This document shows, one piece after another, positions 24,876 through 32,983 of a DNA stretch of 64,000 nt. The notes under the pieces were generated by a model. That model was given only the letters and a program-made list of their open reading frames with translations. It had not been told where the DNA came from and searched no databases. Origin of the DNA: JANXVR01 sp034667405 (lineage in GTDB: Bacteria; Actinomycetota; UBA4738; HRBIN12). Position 1 is the stretch's first letter. Every line of letters starts with the position of its first letter. A program made the translations under genes and the position numbers. Location of the stretch: assembly GCA_034667405.1 (NCBI GenBank), contig JAXDJX010000003.1:43568-107567 (forward strand). Direction: 5' to 3'.

Positions 24876-26908
24876 GAGGAACTCCTCTCGGGCGTAGACG
24901 GATCGATGGTGGCGGGGCGGCGGCGTCGTGAGCGGCCCTCGATGAGCGGGGCTGTCCTGGGGGCGGGGAGGGTTACGGCGGCGGAAAGCCGGGGGTTGGA
25001 CTCCGTGGTGTGCGGGATGCCCATGGCGGCCACGAAATGCTCCTGGAAGCTGGGTTCGAGTGCCGTTTCTATCTTCTCCACGCGGCGCACCACACGCTCG
25101 ATCTCGCCGCGCGCGGCACGGTTCAACAGCGCGATACGGGCGCCCGTCCCCGCGGCGTTCCCCGCACTCGTCACGTTGGCGGGATCGCAGTCAGGAACCA
25201 GGCCGAGCACCATGGCGTGCACCGGGTCGATATGCGCCCCGAAGGCGCCGGCCAACCTGATCCGGTCGACGGCGCCGATGCCCAGGTGGTCCATGAGGAG
25301 CCGGCAACCCGCGTAGAGCGCTGCCTTCGCCAACTGCACCTGACGAACATCGTTCTGCGTGATGGTCAGCAGTCGCTCGCCGTTATGGAGGACGTAGCTG
25401 AAGGTCCGGCCCTCCGCGACGATCCGAGGGGTCTTCGCGGCGAGCGTTCCGTCTATGACTCCATCGGTCGTGAGGATCCCCGCGAGAAACATCTCGGCGA
25501 TGACCTCGATGATCCCCGATCCACAGACCCCGCTGACCTCCGGGCCGTCTGCGAATCCCTCCTGATCCGACCACGCGTCGTTGCCGATCACGCGGAACCG
25601 CGGTTCGAGCGTCTCCGGATCGATGCGGACCCGTTCGATCGCGCCGGGAGCTGCGCGCTGACCACCGCTGATCTGCGCTCCTTCGAACGCGGGACCCGTG
25701 GGGCTCGATGCGGCGAGCAGCCGGTCGCGGTTGCCGAGCACGATCTCGGCGTTGGTGCCGACGTCCACGATGAGGTTGACCACCGGCTGTTCGTGCGGCG
25801 CTTCGGAGAGGATGACGCCCGCGGTGTCGGCGCCGACGTGTCCGGCGATGCACGGCAGCAGGTAGACGCGTGCGCCGGCGTTCGGTGAGTGGAGGTCGAG
25901 ATCGGTGGCACGCCGGTGGACCGCCTCGTCGGTGGCCAGGGCGAACGGCGCCCCACCCAACTCCGTTGGATCCAATCCCAGGAAGAGGTGGTGCATGATC
26001 GGGTTCCCCACCACGGTCAGGTCGAGCACGTCGCCGGGCTCCACATCGGCGTCTTCGCACAGCTGCGCGATCAGCTCGTCGACGCACTCGCGGATCACGC
26101 GGGTGAGGTCGCCCTCCGCTCCCGGGTTCATCATCACGTAGCTGACCCGGCTCATCAGATCTTCTCCGAAACGGATCTGCGGATTCATAACCCCGGCGCT
26201 GGCCAGCACCTCGCCGGTATGGAGATCGCAGAGGTGCCCGGCGACCGTCGTCGACCCGATGTCGAACGCGACCCCGAGCGTCACATCGTGCAGCCCGGGC
26301 CAGGTCGCGATGATGTCCCGGCCCTCATGCACCGCGACGGTGAGGGCCCATCCACCGGCGCGGAGCGTCTTCTGCAACCCGGTCAGCACGCCCGGGTCGC
26401 ATGTCAGTCCCACCAGCTCCCAATCGCGTTCCAGCGCCGCCGCGAGCCGCTCCAGGTCACCACTGGGATCGGTCATGTCCGGCTCGCGAACCTCGACGTA
26501 ATGCAGACGAACGACCGGGTCGACCTCGATGGCGTGAGCGTCGGCCTCCTTGCGAACCACCTGTTTGTGGATCTGGCTGTCGGGCGGCACATCCACAACG
26601 AGGTCGCCGCAGATCTTCGCGTGGCATCCCAGCCGGCGGTCCTCAGCCAGACCGGACCGCGCCTTGTAGGTGACCTCCGGTTCGCTGAACGGGGTGAGGT
26701 GATCACCCGCCGAGGTGATCCCGTGCTTGGCGAACGCGCCTTCGCTCACCACGATCTGGCAGCGCCCGCAGATCCCGCGTCCGCCGCAGACCGAATCGAG
26801 ATCGACCCCGAGCTTCCGTGCGGCGGCTAACACATCGGTCCCGTTGGCGAAGGTTCCCCGCTTACCCGAGGGAGTGAAGACGACGAGCGCGTCGCCCTCG
26901 GCCGTCAC
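24872..26908 (-). CDS. Corrinoid activation protein, RACo-type ([2Fe-2S] ferredoxin + ASKHA ATPase)
   Basis: A 678-residue protein. The N-terminal plant-type ferredoxin domain has ligands C41, C47, C50 and C95; after a linker comes the ASKHA ATPase domain (VAFDIGSTTVAGHLCDLHTG at about 222, LIVDVGTNAEIVLGNRDRL, and RIRLAGAFGAHID near 570). RACo-like activases use ATP to reduce inactive Co(II) corrinoid back to Co(I). Its presence argues that the corrinoid protein is redox-active and is used in an oxidising cell. Start is GTG, overlapping the upstream gene's TGA. The last 40 residues are disordered and Arg/Pro-rich. Confidence 0.9.
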   Translation of the reverse strand: MTAEGDALVVFTPSGKRGTFANGTDVLAAARKLGVDLDSVCGGRGICGRCQIVVSEGAFAKHGITSAGDHLTPFSEPEVTYKARSGLAEDRRLGCHAKICGDLVVDVPPDSQIHKQVVRKEADAHAIEVDPVVRLHYVEVREPDMTDPSGDLERLAAALERDWELVGLTCDPGVLTGLQKTLRAGGWALTVAVHEGRDIIATWPGLHDVTLGVAFDIGSTTVAGHLCDLHTGEVLASAGVMNPQIRFGEDLMSRVSYVMMNPGAEGDLTRVIRECVDELIAQLCEDADVEPGDVLDLTVVGNPIMHHLFLGLDPTELGGAPFALATDEAVHRRATDLDLHSPNAGARVYLLPCIAGHVGADTAGVILSEAPHEQPVVNLIVDVGTNAEIVLGNRDRLLAASSPTGPAFEGAQISGGQRAAPGAIERVRIDPETLEPRFRVIGNDAWSDQEGFADGPEVSGVCGSGIIEVIAEMFLAGILTTDGVIDGTLAAKTPRIVAEGRTFSYVLHNGERLLTITQNDVRQVQLAKAALYAGCRLLMDHLGIGAVDRIRLAGAFGAHIDPVHAMVLGLVPDCDPANVTSAGNAAGTGARIALLNRAARGEIERVVRRVEKIETALEPSFQEHFVAAMGIPHTTESNPRLSAAVTLPAPRTAPLIEGRSRRRRPATIDPSTPERSSS

Positions 26909-27870
26909 CGCGCCGGGGCCTCCCCGGCATCAAGATCTCCGACCGTCGTTGCCTCCGCGTGGGCTTCGGCCGCGCGACGACGTCCCTCGCGGCCACCCCG
27001 GCGGCCGGTCGTGGCCGGCCCGGTGGGCTGTTCCCGATATCGGGCGATCCAGTGCATGCAGTCGGGATCGGCCCCCATCAGGACGTCGGCGGCCATCACG
27101 GCCTGACGCACCTCTTCATGGAGCGGACTGGTGATCGCACAGGTCATCCCGTTGGCGATGGCCATCGCGAGGAACGCCCCGTTCAAGCCGTTGCGGTTGG
27201 GAAGGCCGAAGCTCACGTTCGATGCGCCACAGCCGGTGTTGACGCCGAGTTCGTCGTGCAGCCTGCGCACCAGCGCGAATACCTGCTGTCCGGCGGTCCC
27301 CATCGCTCCGATGGGCATGACGAGCGGGTCCACCACGATGTCGTCGGGCGTGATCCCGTGGTCGGCCGCGCGATGCACGATCTTCTCGGCAACCGCGAAC
27401 CGAACGTCGGGGTCCTGGGAGATCCCGGTTTCATCGTTGGTGATGGCCACCACCGCGGCGCCGTACTTCGCGACCAGGGGCAGCACCGTCTCCAGCCGAT
27501 CGTCCTCACCGGTGACCGAGTTCACGAGTGGCTTACCTTCGTAGACGGCGAGTCCGGCCTCAAGCGCCGCAACGATCGACGAATCGATGGAGAGCGGCAG
27601 ATCGGTCAACGACTGGACCAGGCGGATCGTCTCCGCCAAGATCGCGGGCTCGTCCGCCAGCGGGATGCCCGCATTCACGTCGAGCATGTGGGCACCGGCC
27701 GCAACCTGCGCATGCGTATCAGCGATCACCGTGGTGAAGTCGCCCGCCTTCATCTCCGCGGCGAGCTTCTTGCGCCCCGTTGGGTTGATCCGTTCGCCGA
27801 TGATGACGAACGGGCGTCCCGAACCGATCACCACCTCGCGGGTGGCGGAGCTGACGACGGTTCGCGCCAC
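26905..27870 (-). CDS. Corrinoid:tetrahydrofolate methyltransferase (pterin-binding domain)
   Basis: A 321-residue TIM-barrel protein of the dihydropteroate synthase/MeTr family: FVIIGERINPTGRKKLA (about 21-37), HMLDVNAGIP (61-70), LSIDSSIVAALEAGL and the CGASNVSFGLPNR folate-binding strand. It lacks cobalamin-binding domains, so it acts on the separate corrinoid protein, moving methyl to THF (as MtvA/MtgA-like partners of MttB systems). The last 50 residues are a low-complexity Arg/Gly/Glu tail. GTG start three bases after the PF13769 gene; GTGA overlap with the activase. Confidence 0.88.
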   Translation of the reverse strand: MARTVVSSATREVVIGSGRPFVIIGERINPTGRKKLAAEMKAGDFTTVIADTHAQVAAGAHMLDVNAGIPLADEPAILAETIRLVQSLTDLPLSIDSSIVAALEAGLAVYEGKPLVNSVTGEDDRLETVLPLVAKYGAAVVAITNDETGISQDPDVRFAVAEKIVHRAADHGITPDDIVVDPLVMPIGAMGTAGQQVFALVRRLHDELGVNTGCGASNVSFGLPNRNGLNGAFLAMAIANGMTCAITSPLHEEVRQAVMAADVLMGADPDCMHWIARYREQPTGPATTGRRGGREGRRRAAEAHAEATTVGDLDAGEAPAR

Positions 27871-27873
27871 GCC

Positions 27874-28188
27874 CTAGGCCTCCTCGGACGCAGGCTCGCG
27901 AAGGCCGCCGGCGCGGACGGCGGCGCGAAGCGCCGCCTCGTCCCACTCGGCGACCAGCTTTGCTGCCTCCGCGTCGACCTCACCTTGGAGGTCTTCGCCG
28001 CACTCCCGGCGATGCATCGTCCAGTGCTCGCCGTAGTCATCCGACCCGATGAGCCCCGCAACCATCGCGGCGGCGTCGATCGATTCTTGGAACGTTTCGG
28101 GAAGCAGGGTGCGGGCGGAGGTCCCCCCTTCGCGGGCGACCACTTGGGCCGGGATGTCGCGCCAGGTGATGACGGTCAGTTCAGCCAT
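27874..28188 (-). CDS. Small conserved protein, PF13769-like ('virulence factor' domain)
   Basis: A 104-residue protein beginning ELTVITWRDIPAQVVAREGG, followed by LPETFQESIDAAAMVAGL and an acidic alpha-helical end. The ITYWREIPSMV-like start, the arginine and the F-QEAID-AAM spacing match small proteins annotated as PF13769 that are often found beside MttB and corrinoid genes. AGGAGG is 12 bases upstream. No catalytic motif is visible. It sits between the corrinoid protein and its methyltransferase, so an accessory role in loading, folding or transfer is likely, but nothing is proven. Confidence 0.7.
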   Translation of the reverse strand: MAELTVITWRDIPAQVVAREGGTSARTLLPETFQESIDAAAMVAGLIGSDDYGEHWTMHRRECGEDLQGEVDAEAAKLVAEWDEAALRAAVRAGGLREPASEEA

Positions 28189-28203
28189 GGTTCGGTGACC
28201 TCC

Positions 28204-28896
28204 TCATGACGCGGCCGCTCGCCGGGCGAGTACGAGGGCCTGAGCTGTCTCCGCCGCAACGGCGGCGTCGCGGCAGTATGCGTCGGCACCGACCGCTTTC
28301 CCGAATTCCTCGTTCAGCGGGGCTCCGCCGACCAGGACGATGTACTTGTCGCGCAAGCCCTTCGCGGTGAGTTCGTCGATGACAACCTTCATGTATGGCA
28401 TCGTGGTGGTGAGGAGCGCGCTCATCCCCAGGATGTCGGGTTCGTGTTCCGCGAGTGCCTGCAGGTAGTTCTCGACGGGGTTGTTGATGCCGATGTTGAT
28501 GACCTCGAACCCGGCGCCCTCCAGCATCATCGCCGTGAGGTTCTTCCCGATGTCGTGGATGTCACCCTTGACGGTACCGATGACCACCTTGCCGATGCGC
28601 TGGACGCCTGTCTCCGCCAGGAGCGGCCGCAGGATCTCCATCCCCGCCTTCATCGCGTTGGCGGCAAGCAACACCTCGGGCACGAAGAGGATGCCGTCGC
28701 GGAAGTCGATCCCCACGATCCGCATCCCTTCGACCAGGGCTTCGTTCAGAACCTTGTCTGCTGCCCAGCCTCGCTCCAGCAGCAGGTTCGTGCCGATGAC
28801 GATCTCCGGTGCCAAGCCGTCGTAGAGGTCGTCGTGCATCTGGGAAACGAGCTCGGGATCCGGCAGGGATGACAGGTCGAGTTCTTCTTCAGTCAC
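28204..28896 (-). CDS. Methylamine corrinoid protein (B12-binding)
   Basis: A 230-residue two-domain protein: a four-helix methionine-synthase-like cap (about 15-95) and a cobalamin-binding Rossmann domain (about 100-225) with KGDIHDIGKNL, where His114 in D-x-H-x2-G is the lower axial ligand, plus GMSALLTTTMPYMK and VLVGGAPLNEEF. It shuttles the methyl from MttB to the THF methyltransferase. Start GTG, six bases after the DMGO stop, so it is cotranscribed. Length is typical of MtbC/MttC/MtgC-type proteins. Confidence 0.92.
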   Translation of the reverse strand: MTEEELDLSSLPDPELVSQMHDDLYDGLAPEIVIGTNLLLERGWAADKVLNEALVEGMRIVGIDFRDGILFVPEVLLAANAMKAGMEILRPLLAETGVQRIGKVVIGTVKGDIHDIGKNLTAMMLEGAGFEVINIGINNPVENYLQALAEHEPDILGMSALLTTTMPYMKVVIDELTAKGLRDKYIVLVGGAPLNEEFGKAVGADAYCRDAAVAAETAQALVLARRAAAS

Positions 28897-28902
28897 GGGT
28901 CC

Positions 28903-31380
28903 TCACGCTTTCAGTCGTTCGCTCTTGGGGTCCCACAGGGGTTCGCTCGAGACGGTGGCCGCGTGGCGGACACCGAAGTATTCGATCTCCACCGGGGTGC
29001 CTTCTTCGGCCAGCTCCACCGGCAGATAGCCGTACGCGATGCCGCGGCCGATGCTGTAGCCGTACGCCGCACTGGTGACATAGCCCGCCACGCGGCCGCC
29101 CGACCAGATGGGTTCCTTGCCCATCACCACCGTCCGCGGATCGTCGAACGTCATGCAGCACAACCGTTCCGCCGGCCCACCACTGTCGCGGATCCGCTCC
29201 AGGGCATCTCTCCCCTGGAACTCCTTGTCCCACCGGACGGCGAAGCCGAGCCCTGCCTCCAGCGGCTCGTGCTCGGTGTGGATGTCCTGGCCCCACAGCC
29301 GATAGCCCTTCTCGAGGCGCAGGGAGTCGAACGCTCCTCCCCCGGCGGCCACCAAGCCGTGGTCGGCTCCGGCCCTCCACAACAGGTCCCAGGCTCGATC
29401 GCCCATCGCGAACTGCCCGTACAGCTCCCACCCGAGTTCACCGGCATAGCTGATCCGCTGCGCCCACACGGGGTCAACCTCACCCACGTTCAGATAGCGC
29501 GCCGTCATATACGGGAATGCGTCGTTCGAGACATCGGCGTCGGTAACGGCGGCCAAGATGTCGCGCGAACGCGGTCCCCACAGTCCCAGCGCGAACAGCG
29601 AACCGGTGCGCTCGATGATCGAGACGTCTTCGCCGGGGCGGATCTGCGCCCGCAGCCACGCCAGATCGTGCTGTCCGCTGCCGCCACCGGTGACCACGCG
29701 GAAGAGGTCCTCTCCCTTGCGGATGACGGTGAGGTCCAGCCGGATACCGCCGTTGGGGGTCAGCGCCGCCGTGTAGACGATCGAGCCCACCGGGCGGTCG
29801 ATGCGGTTCGCGAAGACACGTTCCAACAGGTCCAGCGCGTCCGACCCCGTCACGTCGAACTTCGCGAACGGTGTGATGTCGAACAGACCCGCAGTTCGAC
29901 GCGTCGCCAGATGTTCGGCTCCGACCTCGGGAGACCAGCCTCGCGCAGCCCATCCGAGCCGGCGGGACCACTCGTGCGTCACACCGCCGACCAGATCGCG
30001 GTTGGACCGGAACCATTGGGGGCGCTCCCACCCCGCGCCGGTGAAGAACTCCGCGCCGAGCGCCTGGTGCCGCGAGAAGAAGGGCGTCAGGCGCAGCCCG
30101 CGAGGCTTCGCCGGCTGTTGGAGCGGATGGATGATGTCGTAGACCTCGCGGTACTGCTGCTTCCCACGTTCCACCACGTAGGGCGCGGACGTCTGGAACG
30201 GGTAGAAGCGGTTGGCGTCTGCCTCGGCCAGGTCGTAGGAGGGTTCGCCTTCGACCATCCACTCGACCACCTGGCGGGCCATCCCGGCCGCGTGCGTGAT
30301 CCACACGGCTTCGCACACCCAGACGCCGCGAACCGCCGCGCTCTCACCCACCACCGAACCGCCGTCGGGTGTGAAACTGAACATCCCGTTCAACGAACGT
30401 TCCGGATCCGAGGGACGCAGCTTCCCTTCGAGCGCCGGGAACATCCGGGCCGCCTCCACTTCGCAGAGATCGAAGTCGTCGGGGGTCCAGGGCATGAGTG
30501 AGGGCATCGGCCCGTCGCCATGGCGCCTGATACGCGGCTGCGGTGTGACGATCGGCTCGTGACGGTAGTTGCCGACCCCGAAATGATCGCCGCGCTGGCG
30601 GAAGTAGAGCGACATGTCCTGATGGCGGATCACCGGCTGCTGGAGCCAGGTGTCACCGTGTAGCGAACCGAGTTCGTCGATCGGATCGGTCCACACGAGC
30701 TGGTGTTGGACCGCCACCAATGGGATGGGCACGCCGGCCATGGCACCGACGGTCGGCCCCCAGAACCCCGCGCAGATCAGGACGCGCTCGCACTCGACCG
30801 AGCCCTGATCGGTCTGTACCCCCCGAACCCGTCCATCGCGAACGTCGAACCCGGTGACGGTGACACCGCCGTCGAATCCAACGCCTGCGGCCTCCGCTTG
30901 CCGGCCGAGCTTCGTCGCGATCTGCACGGCCTTGGCGGCTCCGTCGCTCGGCACCCAGTACGACCCTAGGATGGTGCGAGCGTCCATGAGTGGACTCTTC
31001 TCAACGGTCTCGGCGGGCGTGAGAAGCTCCGTCCCCTCGATGCCGTACGAACGCGCGTAGCCCTGCCGGCGCTTGAGTTCCTCCATCCGCTCCGGCGTTG
31101 TCGCGACCTCGAGACCGCCGGCGCCGTACCAGCACTGCTCGCCGTCCAAGTCGACGCCGTCGTAGATGGCGACGGTGTCCTGCGCGATGCCACACATCGT
31201 CCGCGAACCGTTCGTCTGGAAGATGATGCCGGGTGCGTGGGAGGTCGAGCCACCGGTGGCGAACAACGGCCCCTGATCGAGCACCAGAACGTCAGTCTCA
31301 CCCAGCTGAGACAGGTGATAGGCGGCGCTGACGCCGACGATCCCGGCGCCGATGATGACCGTCTGGGCTCGGTTCCGCAT
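28903..31380 (-). CDS. Dimethylglycine oxidase, actinobacterial DMGO type
   Basis: An 825-residue enzyme very like Arthrobacter dimethylglycine oxidase: TVIIGAGIVGVSAAYHL, the GGSTSHAPGIIFQTN segment (His48), FTPDGGSVVGES before the folate half, and a C-terminal GcvT domain ending PLWDPKSERLK. DMGO oxidises N,N-dimethylglycine and tunnels the iminium to THF, giving sarcosine plus methylene-THF. I start at ATG 31380 because GGAGAGGAG is directly upstream; the frame is open from 31428. It leads the corrinoid operon, six bases before the corrinoid protein. Confidence 0.9.
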   Translation of the reverse strand: MRNRAQTVIIGAGIVGVSAAYHLSQLGETDVLVLDQGPLFATGGSTSHAPGIIFQTNGSRTMCGIAQDTVAIYDGVDLDGEQCWYGAGGLEVATTPERMEELKRRQGYARSYGIEGTELLTPAETVEKSPLMDARTILGSYWVPSDGAAKAVQIATKLGRQAEAAGVGFDGGVTVTGFDVRDGRVRGVQTDQGSVECERVLICAGFWGPTVGAMAGVPIPLVAVQHQLVWTDPIDELGSLHGDTWLQQPVIRHQDMSLYFRQRGDHFGVGNYRHEPIVTPQPRIRRHGDGPMPSLMPWTPDDFDLCEVEAARMFPALEGKLRPSDPERSLNGMFSFTPDGGSVVGESAAVRGVWVCEAVWITHAAGMARQVVEWMVEGEPSYDLAEADANRFYPFQTSAPYVVERGKQQYREVYDIIHPLQQPAKPRGLRLTPFFSRHQALGAEFFTGAGWERPQWFRSNRDLVGGVTHEWSRRLGWAARGWSPEVGAEHLATRRTAGLFDITPFAKFDVTGSDALDLLERVFANRIDRPVGSIVYTAALTPNGGIRLDLTVIRKGEDLFRVVTGGGSGQHDLAWLRAQIRPGEDVSIIERTGSLFALGLWGPRSRDILAAVTDADVSNDAFPYMTARYLNVGEVDPVWAQRISYAGELGWELYGQFAMGDRAWDLLWRAGADHGLVAAGGGAFDSLRLEKGYRLWGQDIHTEHEPLEAGLGFAVRWDKEFQGRDALERIRDSGGPAERLCCMTFDDPRTVVMGKEPIWSGGRVAGYVTSAAYGYSIGRGIAYGYLPVELAEEGTPVEIEYFGVRHAATVSSEPLWDPKSERLKA

Positions 31381-31471
31381 CTCGCTCCTCTCCGTCCCCA
31401 GATGGTCCGCTACCTGGGTTGCTGCCACAACCTCTGAGTTGCGGCGTGGGCAACAAGTGGACGGAAACGGT

Positions 31472-32920
31472 TCAGCCCAGGTTCAACACCACGGTTTTGA
31501 GTTCGGTCAGCCGGTCCATGCTGAAGCGTCCGCCGACCCGTCCCACACCGCTCATCGAACCAGCCCCGCCGCCGAAGGGGAGGTGCGACTCCCAGTAGTT
31601 GGTGCCTTCGTTCACGTTGACCCACCCCGCTCGAACGGACTCGGCGTACCGGAGCCCGCGGCCCAGGTCCTTCGTGAATACCGCCGATAGCAGCCCGTAT
31701 GGAGATCCATTCACCAGGTCGATGGCTTCCTGTTCGCTGTGGATCACGCTGATCGGCGCCACGGGGCCGAACGTCTCCTCGCGAGCGATCTCCATCTGGT
31801 CGGTCACGCCGTCGAGCACGGTGGGTTCGAAGAAGAGCGGACTGCCGAACTGAGGTGCGCGCGCACCCCCGGCGATCACCCGGGCGCCCAGCTCCCGCGC
31901 TTGGTCCACGTGCCGTTCCGTCTTGTCGGCGGTGGCGGCGTTGTTGACCGGCCCCATGGTCGTGTCGTCCTCGAACGGCGAACCCAGGTGGATCCGAGCA
32001 GCCACGGCTGCCGACAGTTCCTCCACGTACTGGTCCTTCACTTCGGCATGCACCAGGATCCGTTCGCCCGCCGTGCAGCTCTGTCCGGCATTGAGGAAAC
32101 AGGCGGTCAGCGTGGCCTCGACCGCCGCGGAGACGTCGGCATCTTCCAAGACAACGAGGGGTCCGTTGCCGCCCATCTCCAACAGCAGATCTTTCCCGGC
32201 GGCGCGCGAGGCGACCGTGAGGCCGGTAGCGATCGAACCGATGAACCCGACCGCCTGGGTACCCGGGTTGGCCGCGACCTCGTCTCCGACCACGGGTCCG
32301 GGACCTGTCACCATGTTGACCACGCCGGGCGGCAGGTCCGCAGCTTCCAGCACTTCGGCGAATCGAGCGGCGCACACGCTGGTCGTAGGTGCCGGTGCCC
32401 ACACCACCGTGTTCCCGTAGGCGATGGCCGGAGCCAGGATCTCCCCGGGCATCGTATACGGCCAGTTCCACGGGCTGATGATGCTGACCACGCCGCGCGG
32501 AACCCGGTAGAGCAGGATGCGCTTGTTGGCGTCCACTGAAGGTGGCATGAGCCCCTCGGCCCGCGTGGCCTCGGCGGTCGCCATCTCGAAGTAGTCGATG
32601 AGTTCCTGGACTTCGTCGCGCGCTTCCGCCACGAGCGGCTTGCCTTGATCCGACGCCAAGGCGTGCGCCAGATCGTCGCGCCGCCCGTCGATCGCCTCCA
32701 TGACACGCTTCATCGCCGCCGCCCGGTCGAACGCACTGCGGGCGGCCCAGCCGGGCGCGGCCGCATTCGCCGCGTCGATCGCCCGTTGGGCGTCGGCGCG
32801 GGAGCCTTCCGCGATCGTCCCGATGACCTCGCCGGTGGAAGGGCTCGTTGCCTCGAACGTGGCGCCGTCTTGGGCATCCACCCATCCACCACCGATGTAG
32901 AGCTGCAGGTGTTCGCTCAT
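31472..32920 (-). CDS. NAD(P)-dependent aldehyde dehydrogenase
   Basis: A 482-residue ALDH with SIISPWNWPYTMPGEILAPA, VGFIGSIATGL, general base Glu in LEMGGNGPL and catalytic Cys in NAGQSCTAGER (about residue 280). It lies between the betaine transporter (hairpin upstream) and the DMGO operon and has a good CAGGAG ribosome site. Oxidation of betaine aldehyde from BetA, of formaldehyde or of an aldehyde from a carnitine-type side chain are all possible; the sequence does not select one. Slightly unusual WAPAPTTS in place of the usual KPAE/KPSE cofactor motif suggests altered NAD/NADP binding. Confidence 0.85.
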   Translation of the reverse strand: MSEHLQLYIGGGWVDAQDGATFEATSPSTGEVIGTIAEGSRADAQRAIDAANAAAPGWAARSAFDRAAAMKRVMEAIDGRRDDLAHALASDQGKPLVAEARDEVQELIDYFEMATAEATRAEGLMPPSVDANKRILLYRVPRGVVSIISPWNWPYTMPGEILAPAIAYGNTVVWAPAPTTSVCAARFAEVLEAADLPPGVVNMVTGPGPVVGDEVAANPGTQAVGFIGSIATGLTVASRAAGKDLLLEMGGNGPLVVLEDADVSAAVEATLTACFLNAGQSCTAGERILVHAEVKDQYVEELSAAVAARIHLGSPFEDDTTMGPVNNAATADKTERHVDQARELGARVIAGGARAPQFGSPLFFEPTVLDGVTDQMEIAREETFGPVAPISVIHSEQEAIDLVNGSPYGLLSAVFTKDLGRGLRYAESVRAGWVNVNEGTNYWESHLPFGGGAGSMSGVGRVGGRFSMDRLTELKTVVLNLG

Positions 32921-32939
32921 GTCGCTCCTGTGGACACGT

Positions 32940-32965
32940 GGGAGCGGCCCGGAAAGGCCGCCCCC
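32940..32965 (-). terminator. Hairpin after the betaine binding protein gene
   Basis: GGGAGCGGCC (32940-32949) pairs with GGCCGCCCCC (32956-32965), a ten-pair stem with one G-U and a six-base loop, about 20 bp after the proX stop and before the aldehyde dehydrogenase start. There is no U-tract, so it may attenuate rather than end transcription, or stabilise the transporter mRNA. Confidence 0.45.
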
Positions 32966-32983
32966 AGTGTCATCGATCGTCCG

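Noticed and set aside
28963..30501. 512-codon frame on the plus strand
   Set aside because: Antisense to the dimethylglycine oxidase gene; no motif or ribosome site.
31381..31471. Cobalamin riboswitch before the corrinoid operon
   Set aside because: The 91-bp gap is too short and shows no B12-box-like sequence that I can recognise; a covariance-model search would be decisive.
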